Notes: a model not told the origin generated them from the letters alone. DNA of 64,000 nucleotides from Gallalistipes aquisgranensis (GCF_014982715.1 NZ_JADCJY010000001.1:2232001-2296000), one strand, 5' to 3'. Positions 54,802 to 63,714 are shown, numbered from the stretch's first letter. Translations and numbers: made by a program.

Positions 54802-54844
54802 CGAATTTTTCCTTTCGGGGCGAGGGTCCGGCACAAAAAACGGG

Positions 54845-55366
54845 TCACCGGCGCCGCGTCCGGTCGCCGGGACTGAGCAGACGGGTCATCATGAAGGACT
54901 GCCGGTGGAAGATGAACAGCGGCAGGGAGGCGCCCACCACCAGCGCGAACATCACGAACATCGTGGTCAGTCCGTTGCGGAAGACCTCCACGATCAGGGC
55001 CCCCTGCTCCGCGGCGGCGTCCCCGGCCATGAACTGCATGAGGGCGAGCACGGTCTTGTAGGCATACATGCCCGGGATCATGGGCAGCAGCGAGGGGAAG
55101 GTGAAGACCTCGGCCGGGCAGTGCATCAGTTTGGCGAAGAGCATGCCGAACAGGCCGATCACGAAGGCGGCCGCGAGCGAGGAGACGGTGATCTCCAGCG
55201 GCGTGTAGTGCAGCAGGTAGTAGCGCAGGGCATGACCCACGGCGGCCAGCAGGGCCGAGACGAGAACGGTGCGGCGGGGCGGGTTGGAGATCACCGCGAA
55301 GCCCACGGCGGCCACGGCGGCGAAGAAGCCGTCGCCCAGCACCTGTATGATCCACTCCCCGTTCAT
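54845..55366 (-). CDS. ThrE-type exporter, small subunit (C-terminal half)
   Basis: A 173-residue protein with four or five membrane helices (DUF3815/ThrE_2 type). The conserved FPSLLPMIPGMYAYKTVLAL is clear. It corresponds to the C-terminal half of the single-chain threonine/serine exporter ThrE. Its ATG overlaps the stop of the larger subunit by four bases, so the two are made together. Confidence 0.88.
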   Translation of the reverse strand: MNGEWIIQVLGDGFFAAVAAVGFAVISNPPRRTVLVSALLAAVGHALRYYLLHYTPLEITVSSLAAAFVIGLFGMLFAKLMHCPAEVFTFPSLLPMIPGMYAYKTVLALMQFMAGDAAAEQGALIVEVFRNGLTTMFVMFALVVGASLPLFIFHRQSFMMTRLLSPGDRTRRR

Positions 55367-56235
55367 AGGATGCCGACCCCCACGATGAGCAGCGTGGCCG
55401 AGAGGCCCAGCGCGATGCAGATAATCAGGATGCAGGCGTTCACGGCCCGCGAGAAGCCGACCAGCACGTGTCCCTCCAGCGTGTCGATGATGGCGTTGAT
55501 GAGCGGAACGCCCGGAATGAGGAAGAGGACGCTGGTACCCAGCGCGATCTGGGGCGTATCGCCCAACCCGTACCAGATGCCGAGGGCCGCGATCATCGAG
55601 GCGATGAAGGAGCAGAGAAAGAAGACGGCCATGTGGTTCATGCCCCGGCGCGTGGTCTCCTGCCGCACGAAAAAGCCGGCCAGCGTGGCGGCGAACACCA
55701 GTCCCATCGCCGCGGGATCGCCTCCGAACAGGCGGCAGAAGGCGGCGTTGGCCAGCGAAACGAGCAGCAGCACCCACCAGCGCGAGAGGCGCGGTTCGGC
55801 GACGACGGCCTCGTAGCGGCGGCGCAGCTCCGGCAGGGGCAGGTGACGGTCGTGGGCGGCCCAGCTCAGGGAGCTCAGCTGCGAAATGGTGTTGAAGTTG
55901 AAGGGACCGGGCTCGATCTTGCGCACGGAGGTGCGGCGGATGGTGTCGTCCGACCCGTGCAGGACGCTCATGGTGATATGTTTCTGGAAAACGGTCATCT
56001 CCACCTCGTAACCGAACGAGGCGGCGATCCGCGTGACGTTGCGCACCACGCGCGAGGTGTGCACCCCGGCCGTCATCAGCGTGGTGGAGAAATCGAGCAG
56101 GAAATTGGAGAGGTCGCGTATGGAGACCTCCCCGCATCCGCTCCGCCCGGCACCGTCCGGAGTGCCGCACAGCGGGGCCTCCGCCCCTCCGGGGGCGGGG
56201 TCCGCTCCCGTCACCGCGCTTTTCCGCTCTTCCAT
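55363..56235 (-). CDS. ThrE-type exporter, large subunit (N-terminal half)
   Basis: A 290-residue DUF1212-type protein. A soluble N-terminal domain (FLLDFSTTLMTAGVHTSRVVRNVTRIAASFGYEVEM) is followed by five or more membrane helices with VLFLIPGVPLINAIIDTLEGH. It corresponds to the N-terminal half of ThrE, which exports threonine and serine. The first 35 residues are a variable extension. It lies 10 bases after metY and overlaps the small subunit, giving a metY-thrE operon of amino-acid genes. Confidence 0.88.
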   Translation of the reverse strand: MEERKSAVTGADPAPGGAEAPLCGTPDGAGRSGCGEVSIRDLSNFLLDFSTTLMTAGVHTSRVVRNVTRIAASFGYEVEMTVFQKHITMSVLHGSDDTIRRTSVRKIEPGPFNFNTISQLSSLSWAAHDRHLPLPELRRRYEAVVAEPRLSRWWVLLLVSLANAAFCRLFGGDPAAMGLVFAATLAGFFVRQETTRRGMNHMAVFFLCSFIASMIAALGIWYGLGDTPQIALGTSVLFLIPGVPLINAIIDTLEGHVLVGFSRAVNACILIICIALGLSATLLIVGVGIL

Positions 56236-56245
56236 TGCCGTCCGT

Positions 56246-57526
56246 TTACTCTCCGAGGGCCTGACGGATGTCGTCCAGAATGTCCTCCACGTCCTCGATG
56301 CCCACCGACAGGCGGATCAGGTCGGGGGCCACGCCCGCCTCGCGGAGCTGTTCGTCCGAGAGCTGGCGGTGGGTGTGGCTGGCCGGATGGAGCACCGAGG
56401 TGCGGGCATCGGCCACGTGGGTGACGATGGCGGCCAGCTTCAGGCTGTCCATGAACCGGATCGCCTCGTCGCGTCCGCCCCGGAGACCGAAGGCGATCAC
56501 GCCGCAGCTGCCGTCGGGCAGGTACTTGCGGGCCAGGGCGTGATACCTGTCCCCCGGCAGACCGGGATAGCTGACCCAGGCCACCTTGTCGTTCCCGGAG
56601 AGGTATTCGGCCACCCGCAGGGCGTTCTGGCAATGGCGCTGCACACGCAGGTGGAGGGTCTCCAGCCCGAGGTTGAGCAGGAAGGCGTTCATCGGGGCGG
56701 GCGAGGAGCCCAGGTCGCGCATCAGCTGCACGACGGCCTTGGTGATGTAGGCGTTGCGGCCGAACGCCTTCGTGTAGGTGAGCCCGTGATAGGAGGGATC
56801 GGGCTGCGTGAGACCGGGGAACCGGTCGGCGTGGGCCTCCCAGTCGAAGTTGCCGCTGTCGACGATCGCACCGCCCACCGAGGTGGCGTGGCCGTCCATG
56901 TACTTGGTGGTGGAATGGGTCACGATGTCGGCCCCCCACTCGAAGGGGCGGCAGTTGACCGGCGTGGCGAAGGTGTTGTCCACGATGAGGGGCACCCCGT
57001 GGCCGTGGGCGATGCGGGCGAACTTCTCGATGTCGAGCACCTCCACGCCGGGGTTGGAGATCGTCTCCCCGAACAGCGCCTTCGTATTGGGACGGAAGGC
57101 CCGGCCGATCTCCCCCTCCGAAGCGTCCTGGTCGACGAAGGTCACCTCGACGCCCATCTTCTTCATGGTCACGGCGAAGAGATTGTAGGTTCCGCCGTAG
57201 ATGGTGGCCGAGCTCACCAGGTGGTCGCCCGCCGAGCAGAGGTTGAGCACGGCGAAAAACGAAGCCGCCTGCCCCGAAGAGGTGAGCATACCCGCCACAC
57301 CCCCTTCGAGCGCGGCGATCTTGGCCGCCACCGCGTCGCAGGTGGGATTCTGGAGACGGGTGTAGAAATACCCGGCGTCCTCCAGGTCGAACAGGCGGGC
57401 CATCTGCTCGCTGGTTTCGTATTTGAACGTGGTGCTCTGGCAGATCGGCACCACGCGGGATTCGCCCCGCTTCGGATTCCACCCCCCCTGCACGCAGAGG
57501 GTGGCGGGTTTCAATCTCTTTGTCAT
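56246..57526 (-). CDS. metY: O-acetylhomoserine sulfhydrylase
   Basis: A 426-residue PLP enzyme of the Cys/Met metabolism family that makes homocysteine from O-acetylhomoserine and sulfide. LCVQGGWNPKRGESRVVPICQSTTF is the MetY-type start. Lys208 in HSTTKYMDGHATSVGG forms the Schiff base. SSGQAASFFAVLNLCSAGDHLV and GVIAFGLRGGRDEAIRFMDSLKL are typical. Its substrate is produced by metX at 36235-37248. It is the first gene of the run with the ThrE halves. Confidence 0.94.
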   Translation of the reverse strand: MTKRLKPATLCVQGGWNPKRGESRVVPICQSTTFKYETSEQMARLFDLEDAGYFYTRLQNPTCDAVAAKIAALEGGVAGMLTSSGQAASFFAVLNLCSAGDHLVSSATIYGGTYNLFAVTMKKMGVEVTFVDQDASEGEIGRAFRPNTKALFGETISNPGVEVLDIEKFARIAHGHGVPLIVDNTFATPVNCRPFEWGADIVTHSTTKYMDGHATSVGGAIVDSGNFDWEAHADRFPGLTQPDPSYHGLTYTKAFGRNAYITKAVVQLMRDLGSSPAPMNAFLLNLGLETLHLRVQRHCQNALRVAEYLSGNDKVAWVSYPGLPGDRYHALARKYLPDGSCGVIAFGLRGGRDEAIRFMDSLKLAAIVTHVADARTSVLHPASHTHRQLSDEQLREAGVAPDLIRLSVGIEDVEDILDDIRQALGE

Positions 57527-57558
57527 CTTCTCTTTCGGTCTTGATCGTTCACAGGTTG

Positions 57559-57566
57559 CAAATATA
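57559..57566 (-). promoter_or_regulatory. -7 box of the metY operon
   Basis: Minus-strand TATATTTG, an exact match, 32 bases before the metY start codon. Confidence 0.6.
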
Positions 57567-57610
57567 ACGATTCTTCCGTTTTTTTAACGGCCGGAGCACC
57601 CGGCAAATGC

Positions 57611-57660
57611 CGAAAAAAACGAATCCCGACCCTGTGCAGCACACTGCGGCAGGGTCGGGA
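57611..57660 (-). terminator. Intrinsic terminator of the ribulokinase gene
   Basis: TCCCGACCCTG (57624-57634) pairs with CAGGGTCGGGA (57650-57660). On the minus strand the hairpin is followed by TTCGTTTTTTT (down to about 57611), so it terminates araB transcription 30 bases past its stop. Confidence 0.8.
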
Positions 57661-57690
57661 CCGTAAAAAGAGATCGTTCCGGGGACGCCG

Positions 57691-59319
57691 TTAAAATCCG
57701 TCGATGAACGCGCCCAGCGCCCGGTACCTTTCATACACCCGGTCGTAACGGGCGTGCCGGGCCGGATCGGGCACATACTCCGCATCGAATCCGGCACCCA
57801 TCGCCCGCTGGGCCTCCTCCACCGAAGGATAGAGGCCGGCCGCCACCGCCGCGAACATGGCCGCGCCGGCGGCGCAGGTCTGCGAGGTACGGGCCACGCG
57901 GATCGGCAGACCGATCACGTCGGCCATCACCTGCATCACGAAAGGCGACTTGCGGGCGATGCCGCCCAGCGCGATGATCCCCGCGATCTCCACGCCCTCG
58001 TCCGTCATCCGTTCGTTGATGGCCCGCGAACCGAAGGCCGTGGCCTCGACCAGCGCCCGGAAAATGGCCGGAGCCGAGGTCGAGAGGGTCAGCCCCGTCA
58101 GAGCTCCCTGCACACGGGGGTTGGCATCGGGCGTGCGGCGTCCGTTCATCCAGTCGAGCGCCAGGGGCAGCGACTCCTCCGGGTCGATGCGTTCCGCCTG
58201 GCGGGTCAGTTCGTCCAGAATCCTCTCCTCCAGCGCCGGGTCGGCATGCGCGACGTGGCGCAACGGCCAGCTCATCAACTCGCGGAACCAGGCATAGATG
58301 TCGCCGAAGGCCGACTGCCCGGCTTCGAGCCCCTCGTACCCGGGCAGGACCGAACCGTCCACCTGGCCGCAGATGCCCCGGATCACCCGGCTGCCGATCT
58401 TCTCCACGGGCGTCATCAGAATGTCGCAGGTGGAAGTCCCCATCGCCTTGACCAGCACGTTGGGCGTGATACCGGCCCCGACGGCCCCCACGTGGCAGTC
58501 GATGGCCCCCACGCCCACAGCAATGCCCTCGGGCAGCCCCAGCCGGGCCGCCCACTCGGACGTGAGCCCGCCCACGCGGGTGTCGCCGGTGCAGGTCTCC
58601 GTGTAGAGCCTTTCTCGGAAGCCCGCCAGCAGGGGATCGAGCGCCTCGAGGAACTCCCCGGAGGGAAGTCCGCCCCACGAGGCGTGCCACATGGCCTTGT
58701 GCCCGGCCGCGCAGCGGCTGCGGACGACCCGCCCGGGCTCCGTGTTGCCGGTCAGCAGGGCGGGCATCCAGTCGCAGTGTTCGATCCACGCCCAGGCGTC
58801 CTCCCGCAGCGACGGGTCTTCACGCAGGCAGTGGAGCACCTTCGACCACACCCACTCGCAGGAGTAGATCCCTCCCTCGTAACGGGTGTAGTCGATCTCC
58901 CATCGCCGGGCCAGGTCGTTGATCTCCTCCGACTCGGCGATGGCCGTGTGGTCCTTCCAGAGCACGAACATGGCATTCGGGTTCTCGGCGTGGCGGGGAA
59001 GCAGGGCCAGCGGCGTCCCGGCCCGGTCGGTCAGCACGGGCGTGGAGCAGGTGGTATCGAACGAAATGCCGCACACGCGCTCCGCCACGCCGGGCCCGCA
59101 GGCAGCCAGGGCCTCCCGCACGACCCGTTCCAGCGACTCGATGTAGTCGAGCGGGTGCTGGCGGTAGCGGTTGCGGGCCGGATCGCAGTACTTTCCCGCC
59201 TTCCAGCGGGGATAATAGCAGACGGCGGAGCCTGTTTCAGCACCGTTTTTAGCATTTACGACCACGCAGCGCACCGAATCGCTGCCGTAATCGAGACCTA
59301 TAACAAACTGATCCTTCAT
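57691..59319 (-). CDS. araB: Ribulokinase (FGGY family)
   Basis: A 542-residue FGGY-family carbohydrate kinase. FVIGLDYGSDSVRCVVVNAKNG at the N-terminus and CGISFDTTCSTPVL are AraB-like, GVGAIDCHVGAVGAGI contains the catalytic Asp, and GGIARKSPFVMQVMADVIGLPI is the FGGY-type ATP-site signature. It phosphorylates L-ribulose or a close ketose/polyol. It is divergent from the LacI regulator, sharing one compact control region with it. No araA or araD lies in the window, so the pathway substrate is not proven. Confidence 0.9.
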   Translation of the reverse strand: MKDQFVIGLDYGSDSVRCVVVNAKNGAETGSAVCYYPRWKAGKYCDPARNRYRQHPLDYIESLERVVREALAACGPGVAERVCGISFDTTCSTPVLTDRAGTPLALLPRHAENPNAMFVLWKDHTAIAESEEINDLARRWEIDYTRYEGGIYSCEWVWSKVLHCLREDPSLREDAWAWIEHCDWMPALLTGNTEPGRVVRSRCAAGHKAMWHASWGGLPSGEFLEALDPLLAGFRERLYTETCTGDTRVGGLTSEWAARLGLPEGIAVGVGAIDCHVGAVGAGITPNVLVKAMGTSTCDILMTPVEKIGSRVIRGICGQVDGSVLPGYEGLEAGQSAFGDIYAWFRELMSWPLRHVAHADPALEERILDELTRQAERIDPEESLPLALDWMNGRRTPDANPRVQGALTGLTLSTSAPAIFRALVEATAFGSRAINERMTDEGVEIAGIIALGGIARKSPFVMQVMADVIGLPIRVARTSQTCAAGAAMFAAVAAGLYPSVEEAQRAMGAGFDAEYVPDPARHARYDRVYERYRALGAFIDGF

Positions 59320-59357
59320 TATTTAAAATTTTTCAGGTTATTTTTTTCGAAATTTAT

Positions 59358-59420
59358 TTTGGAATTATAACGTTTTAGCATACATTTGCAAATGTATAAC
59401 GATTTAGCTGATAAAACAAA
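59358..59420. promoter_or_regulatory. Divergent araB/lacI promoters with flanking operator sites
   Basis: The palindrome ATACATTTGCAAATGTAT (59380-59397) supplies a -7 box TACATTTG on each strand (59381-59388 plus, 59396-59389 minus). A TTTG -33 box stands at 59358-59361 for the plus promoter (19-base spacer), and on the minus strand at 59420-59417 for araB (20-base spacer). Operator-like TATAACGTTTTA (59366-59377) and TATAACGATTTA (59395-59406) sit within the two promoter spacers. Confidence 0.7.
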
Positions 59421-59443
59421 ATTATTTTCCAAATATTTTTCCG

Positions 59444-60499
59444 ATGCAGACACGCCGCGTAACCATCAAAGACATAGCCGAAGCCGTTGGGGTTTCCACC
59501 TCGCTGGTGTCGTTCGTGATGAACAACAAGGGCAAGCGCTACCGGGTGAGCGAGGAGATGACCCGCCGCATACAGGAGGCCGCCCGCGAACTCAACTACC
59601 AGCCCAACAGCGCGGCACGCAGCCTGCGCAGCGGACGGTCGCGCACGATCGGGGTGATCGTCTCCGACATCTCCAACCCCTTCTTCGCCGACATCGCCCG
59701 CCGGATCGAGGACAACGCCTACAAATATAACTACACGGTGATCTTCGGCAGTTCGGACGAGAACGCGGCCAAGCTGGAGAACCTGATCGACGTGCTGGTC
59801 AACAAGGGGGTGGACGGGCTCATCATCGTGCCGTGCCACGGTTCGGAAGAGGTGGTGCGCAGAGTGGCCGGAACGTCGCTTCCCGTGGTCCTGCTCGACC
59901 GGTACATCCCCGATTCGGACATCAGCCACGTGGTGCTCAACAACCGCAAGGCCACGTCGCTGGCCGTCGAACACCTGATCGGACAGGGGTACCGCCGGAT
60001 CGAAATGGTCTCCTACGACATGCGGCTCTCCAACACCCGCGAACGGGAAGAGGGCTACATCTCCACGATGGAGCGCCACGGGCTGGGAGAGTTCGTCCGC
60101 ACCCACAGGGTCAAGTTCCAGCGTATCCCGGAGCAGATCCGAGAAGTCATCCGGGAGATGACCCTGCACGAACCCGCGGCCGAAGCGGTGATCTTCGCCA
60201 CCAATACGCTGGCCGTCGAGGGTCTCAAGGCCCTGGCCGGCTTCGGGACGGTCGTACCGCGCGACATCGCCGTGGTGGGATTCGACGGCAGCGAGGCCTT
60301 CGAACTCTACTACACGACGCTGACCTACATCAAACAGCCCATCGACCAGTTCGGTCACGAAGCGGTGGAGCTGCTCATCAGGAGCATCGAGGAGAGGGAC
60401 AGGAGCCGGGTGGCCGCCGTCACGCTGAATCCCGAGCTGGTGGAGGGCGACTCCTCCCGCCACAGGCAGAGCGCCGCGGAAACGGCCGGTGTCCTATGA
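59444..60499 (+). CDS. LacI-family transcriptional regulator
   Basis: A 351-residue LacI/GalR repressor. The N-terminal helix-turn-helix and hinge (VTIKDIAEAVGVSTSLVSFVMNNKGKRYRVSEEM, then ELNYQPNSAARSLRSGRSRTIG) are complete. The periplasmic-binding-protein-like effector domain follows (about 60-340, ISNPFFADIARRIED and VPRDIAVVGFDGSEAFE). It is divergent from araB and followed by the FG-GAP gene. Palindromic TAACG-type sites in three intergenic regions of the locus are the likely operators. Confidence 0.93.
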   Translation: MQTRRVTIKDIAEAVGVSTSLVSFVMNNKGKRYRVSEEMTRRIQEAARELNYQPNSAARSLRSGRSRTIGVIVSDISNPFFADIARRIEDNAYKYNYTVIFGSSDENAAKLENLIDVLVNKGVDGLIIVPCHGSEEVVRRVAGTSLPVVLLDRYIPDSDISHVVLNNRKATSLAVEHLIGQGYRRIEMVSYDMRLSNTREREEGYISTMERHGLGEFVRTHRVKFQRIPEQIREVIREMTLHEPAAEAVIFATNTLAVEGLKALAGFGTVVPRDIAVVGFDGSEAFELYYTTLTYIKQPIDQFGHEAVELLIRSIEERDRSRVAAVTLNPELVEGDSSRHRQSAAETAGVL

Positions 60500-60521
60500 C
60501 CCTGTTTTCGTCCCGAATTGC

Positions 60522-60533
60522 TAAAACGTTTTA
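60522..60533. promoter_or_regulatory. LacI-type operator-like palindrome before the FG-GAP gene
   Basis: TAAAACGTTTTA is a perfect 12-bp palindrome with the central CG typical of LacI-family operators. It differs by one base from the site at 59366-59377 and lies 12 bases before the FG-GAP start codon. Confidence 0.6.
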
Positions 60534-60545
60534 TTTTACCTGAAT

Positions 60546-62591
60546 ATGAACAGAATAACCGAACGAAAGAACCTTGTGCGAGCGATGTTCCCGCTGATGG
60601 CGCTGTTCTGCGCCGCACCTGCCGACGCCTCGCAGGCGAAGGCTCCGGACCAGGCCACAGAGACGCAGGCCCCGGCGAAAAAGAAAAAAGAACCCCGTCC
60701 CAGTACGGACCCCTACCGTGTGAGATATAATAATGGGGGACTGGAGGTAGACCTCGGGGTAGGCCTTTGGGGGATACCGATGCCTCTGGACTGGGACGGT
60801 GACGGGCTGACGGACCTGGTGATATCGTGTCCGGACACTCCGTACAAGGGGGTTTACCTGTTCCGGAACATCGGGAGTTTGGAACGGCCGTTTTTCGACC
60901 GGGCGAAGAAGCTGACGGGCCGTGCGGCGAACAACATCAAGCTGTCGATGGTGGACGGGAAGCCGCGCGTGCTGATGCACGGGTTCGAATACGACGGATT
61001 TTTCAGGGATTTCTTCAAGAACAAGCGACCGATTCCCTACGAGGGTCCTGTGATGGACGAAGGGTTCAAGAAGTCGCGGAGCAAGATGTGGAGCTACGTG
61101 GACTGGGACGGTGACGGCGACCAGGACATCGTGGCGGGGATAGACACGTGGGACGACTACGGCTGGGACAACGCCTTCAACGGGAAGGGCGAGTGGACCC
61201 GGGGCCCGCTGCACGGCTACGTCCACCTGCTGGAGAACGTGGAGGGGAGGTATGTGAACCGGGGACGGATCGAGGCCGGCGGCCGCGAGATCGACACCTA
61301 CGGGGCGCCGAACCCGAACGTGTGGGACTGGGACGGCGACGGCGACCTGGATATCATCTGCGGGGAGTTCGTGGACGGTCTCACGTGGTTCGAGAACGTC
61401 GGTACGCGGAACAAGCCCCGCTTTGAGGCGGGCCGCCAGCTGGCGAACGGCGAAGGCGACATCCGTTTCCATGTGGAGATGATCGTTCCGGTGATGTGCG
61501 ACCTGGACCGCGACGGGAAAATGGACCTGCTGGTGGGCGACGAGGACGGCCGGGTGGCGTGGGTGCGCAACACGGGCCGGGTGAAGGGAGGGATGCCCCA
61601 GTTCGAATCGCCCGTATACCTCCGCCAGAAGGCCGACGCGGTGAAGTTCGGCGCGCTCTCCACGCCCTGCGCCTATGACTGGGACGGGGACGGGAAACAG
61701 GATATCGTGACGGGGAACTCGGCGGGGAACATCGCGCTGATCCGGAACCTGTCGGGCGGGGAGCATCCCGTGTGGGACGCGCCGCAGCCGTTCACCGTGG
61801 GGGGCCGGCCGATCCGCATCATGGCGGGGGAGAACGGTTCGATCCAGGGACCTGCCGAACGCAAATGGGGCTATACGGTGCTGACGGTGGCCGACTGGGA
61901 CGGCGACGGACGTGCGGACCTGATCGTGAACTCGATCTGGGGCCGGATAGAGTGGTTCCGCAACATCGGCAAGGGGCTGGAGCTGGCCCCCGCACAGCCC
62001 GTGAAGGTTGCCTGGGAGGGCCGGGCGCCCAAGCCGGCGTGGAACTGGTGGGACCCGGAGCCGGGGACGCTGGTGACACAGTGGCGGACCACGCCCGTGG
62101 CCGTGGACTGGAACCGGGACGGGCTGACCGACCTGATCCTGCTGGACCACGAGGGATACCTCTGCTTCTGGGAGCGGTTCCGGGCCGGGAACGGGGAGCT
62201 GCTGCTCAAGCCGGGGCGCCGCATCTTCCGGTGCGGGGAGAACTCGTCCTACAACAACCGTTCGGAGGTGACGGACACGGCGGGGGGTCCCCTGCGTCTC
62301 AACTCGGCGGAGGCGGGCGCATCCGGCCGCCGCAAGATATGCATAACGGACTGGGACGGTGACGGCGACCTGGACATCATCGTGAGCAGCCGGAATGCGG
62401 AGTGGTTCGAGAATCTGGGCGAAAAGGACGGCATCGTGGAGCTGCGCTGGCGGGGGAACGTCTCCGACGTGCGGCTGGCGGGCCACACCACCTGCCCCAC
62501 GCCGGTGGACTGGGACGGGAACGGGGTTCCCGACCTGCTGCTGGGGGCCGAGGACGGGCACTTCTACCTGCTGAAGAACAACGTCCGCTGA
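60546..62591 (+). CDS. Secreted FG-GAP/VCBS repeat protein
   Basis: A 681-residue secreted protein with an N-terminal signal (about 1-30, LVRAMFPLMALFCAAPADAS) and a Lys/Pro-rich linker. Nine repeats each contain a calcium-binding-type D-x-D-x-D-G motif: DWDGDGLTDLVIS, DWDGDGDQDIVAG, DWDGDGDLDIICG, DLDRDGKMDLLVG, DWDGDGKQDIVTG, DWDGDGRADLIVN, DWNRDGLTDLILL, DWDGDGDLDIIVS and DWDGNGVPDLLLG. This predicts a beta-propeller. No catalytic signature is seen. Placed after a LacI gene and before an aldolase and a symporter, it may bind or process the sugar of this locus. Confidence 0.85.
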   Translation: MNRITERKNLVRAMFPLMALFCAAPADASQAKAPDQATETQAPAKKKKEPRPSTDPYRVRYNNGGLEVDLGVGLWGIPMPLDWDGDGLTDLVISCPDTPYKGVYLFRNIGSLERPFFDRAKKLTGRAANNIKLSMVDGKPRVLMHGFEYDGFFRDFFKNKRPIPYEGPVMDEGFKKSRSKMWSYVDWDGDGDQDIVAGIDTWDDYGWDNAFNGKGEWTRGPLHGYVHLLENVEGRYVNRGRIEAGGREIDTYGAPNPNVWDWDGDGDLDIICGEFVDGLTWFENVGTRNKPRFEAGRQLANGEGDIRFHVEMIVPVMCDLDRDGKMDLLVGDEDGRVAWVRNTGRVKGGMPQFESPVYLRQKADAVKFGALSTPCAYDWDGDGKQDIVTGNSAGNIALIRNLSGGEHPVWDAPQPFTVGGRPIRIMAGENGSIQGPAERKWGYTVLTVADWDGDGRADLIVNSIWGRIEWFRNIGKGLELAPAQPVKVAWEGRAPKPAWNWWDPEPGTLVTQWRTTPVAVDWNRDGLTDLILLDHEGYLCFWERFRAGNGELLLKPGRRIFRCGENSSYNNRSEVTDTAGGPLRLNSAEAGASGRRKICITDWDGDGDLDIIVSSRNAEWFENLGEKDGIVELRWRGNVSDVRLAGHTTCPTPVDWDGNGVPDLLLGAEDGHFYLLKNNVR

Positions 62592-62654
62592 GACCGTGCT
62601 AAAATGGAGCCTTCACCGCCGCAGGGCGGGAGGGGTTCCGGATGCGAATTATGT

Positions 62655-62666
62655 TAAAACGATATA
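62655..62666. promoter_or_regulatory. LacI-type operator-like site before the aldolase gene
   Basis: TAAAACGATATA resembles the other sites of the locus (reverse complement TATATCGTTTTA) and lies 20 bases before the aldolase start codon. Confidence 0.4.
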
Positions 62667-62685
62667 AACAGAAAACTAACCAGAC

Positions 62686-63609
62686 ATGACAACACGCAAA
62701 CCGATCGTACGGGGCATCGTTCCCCCGATGATCACCCCCATGAAAGACAACAACACGCTCGACGCGGAGGGAGCCCGCCGGCTGGTGGAGCACATGATCG
62801 CCGGCGGCGTTCACGGCATCTTCATCCTGGGCACCACGGGCGAGGCCCAGAGCCTGAGCTATCCGCTGCGCTACGAGCTGACGGACCTGGTCTGCACGCA
62901 GGTGGCCGGCCGCGTTCCGGTGCTGGTGGGCATCACGGACACCTCGCTGGAGGAGAGCCTGCGGCTGGCCCGCAAGGCGGCCGACTGCGGGGCGGCAGCG
63001 GTGGTCTCGGCCCCTCCCTACTACTTCGCGCCCTCGCAGCAGGAGCTGATCGAATACTACACGGCGCTGGCCGACCGTCTTCCCCTGCCGCTCTACCTGT
63101 ACAACATGCCCTCGCACGTGAAGGTGATGATCGAGCCGGCCACGGTGAAGGTGCTCTCGGCCCATCCGAACATCGTGGGGCTGAAGGACAGCTCGGCCAA
63201 CATGGTCTACTTCCAGACGCTGATGCACATCCTGGGCGAGGGGTCCGACTTCGACCTGCTCGTGGGACCGGAGGAGTTGACGGCCGAGTGCGTGATGATG
63301 GGAGCCGCGGGGGGCGTGAACGGCGGGGCCAACATGTTCCCGGAGCTCTACGTGAAACTGTACGAGGCGGCGCTGGCCCACGACACGGAGACGATCCGTA
63401 CGCTCCAGCGGCGGGTGATGGACATCAGCACCACGATCTACTGCGTCGGCCGGTACGGCTCCAGCTACCTGAAGGGAGTCAAGTGCGCCCTTTCGCTGAT
63501 GGGGCTGTGCGACGACTACCTGTGCTACCCCTACCAGCGCTTCCGCGAGGCGGAGCGGGAGAAGGTGCGGGCCGCCCTCGAACGCCTGGGGGTGAAGACC
63601 GTGAAGTAG
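62686..63609 (+). CDS. DapA/NanA-family class I aldolase
   Basis: A 307-residue (beta/alpha)8 Schiff-base aldolase/lyase. GIFILGTTGEAQSLS (about 45-59) contains the pyruvate carboxylate-binding GTTGE. The conserved Tyr lies in LYLYNMPSHV and the Schiff-base Lys in IVGLKDSSANM (about residue 168). Dihydrodipicolinate synthase, N-acetylneuraminate lyase or a 2-keto-3-deoxy sugar-acid aldolase are all possible. The context (LacI, FGGY kinase, symporter) favours a catabolic sugar or sugar-acid lyase over lysine synthesis. Confidence 0.88.
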   Translation: MTTRKPIVRGIVPPMITPMKDNNTLDAEGARRLVEHMIAGGVHGIFILGTTGEAQSLSYPLRYELTDLVCTQVAGRVPVLVGITDTSLEESLRLARKAADCGAAAVVSAPPYYFAPSQQELIEYYTALADRLPLPLYLYNMPSHVKVMIEPATVKVLSAHPNIVGLKDSSANMVYFQTLMHILGEGSDFDLLVGPEELTAECVMMGAAGGVNGGANMFPELYVKLYEAALAHDTETIRTLQRRVMDISTTIYCVGRYGSSYLKGVKCALSLMGLCDDYLCYPYQRFREAEREKVRAALERLGVKTVK

Positions 63610-63627
63610 CTCCGCCCTCCGGAGCGG

Positions 63628-63645
63628 CCGGGGGACTTCCCCCGG
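63628..63645. other. GC-rich hairpin between aldolase and symporter genes
   Basis: CCGGGGG (63628-63634) pairs with CCCCCGG (63639-63645), with an outer CTCCGCC/GGCGGAG pair (63610-63616, 63644-63650) as an alternative. There is no T run, so it is more likely an mRNA structure between co-transcribed genes than a terminator. Confidence 0.4.
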
Positions 63646-63714
63646 CGGAGACCGGACGGCCTTCGTCCCGGCGCTCCGGCACCCTTTTTCAACCGAACCT
63701 CTAACCCGTTATCT

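Noticed and set aside
51028-54876. A 1282-codon plus-strand open frame opposite the glycosidase genes
   Set aside because: It is a GC-rich shadow of the two minus-strand glycosidases. The composition is His/Pro/Gly/Arg-rich and there is no domain, while the minus strand carries complete catalytic motifs.
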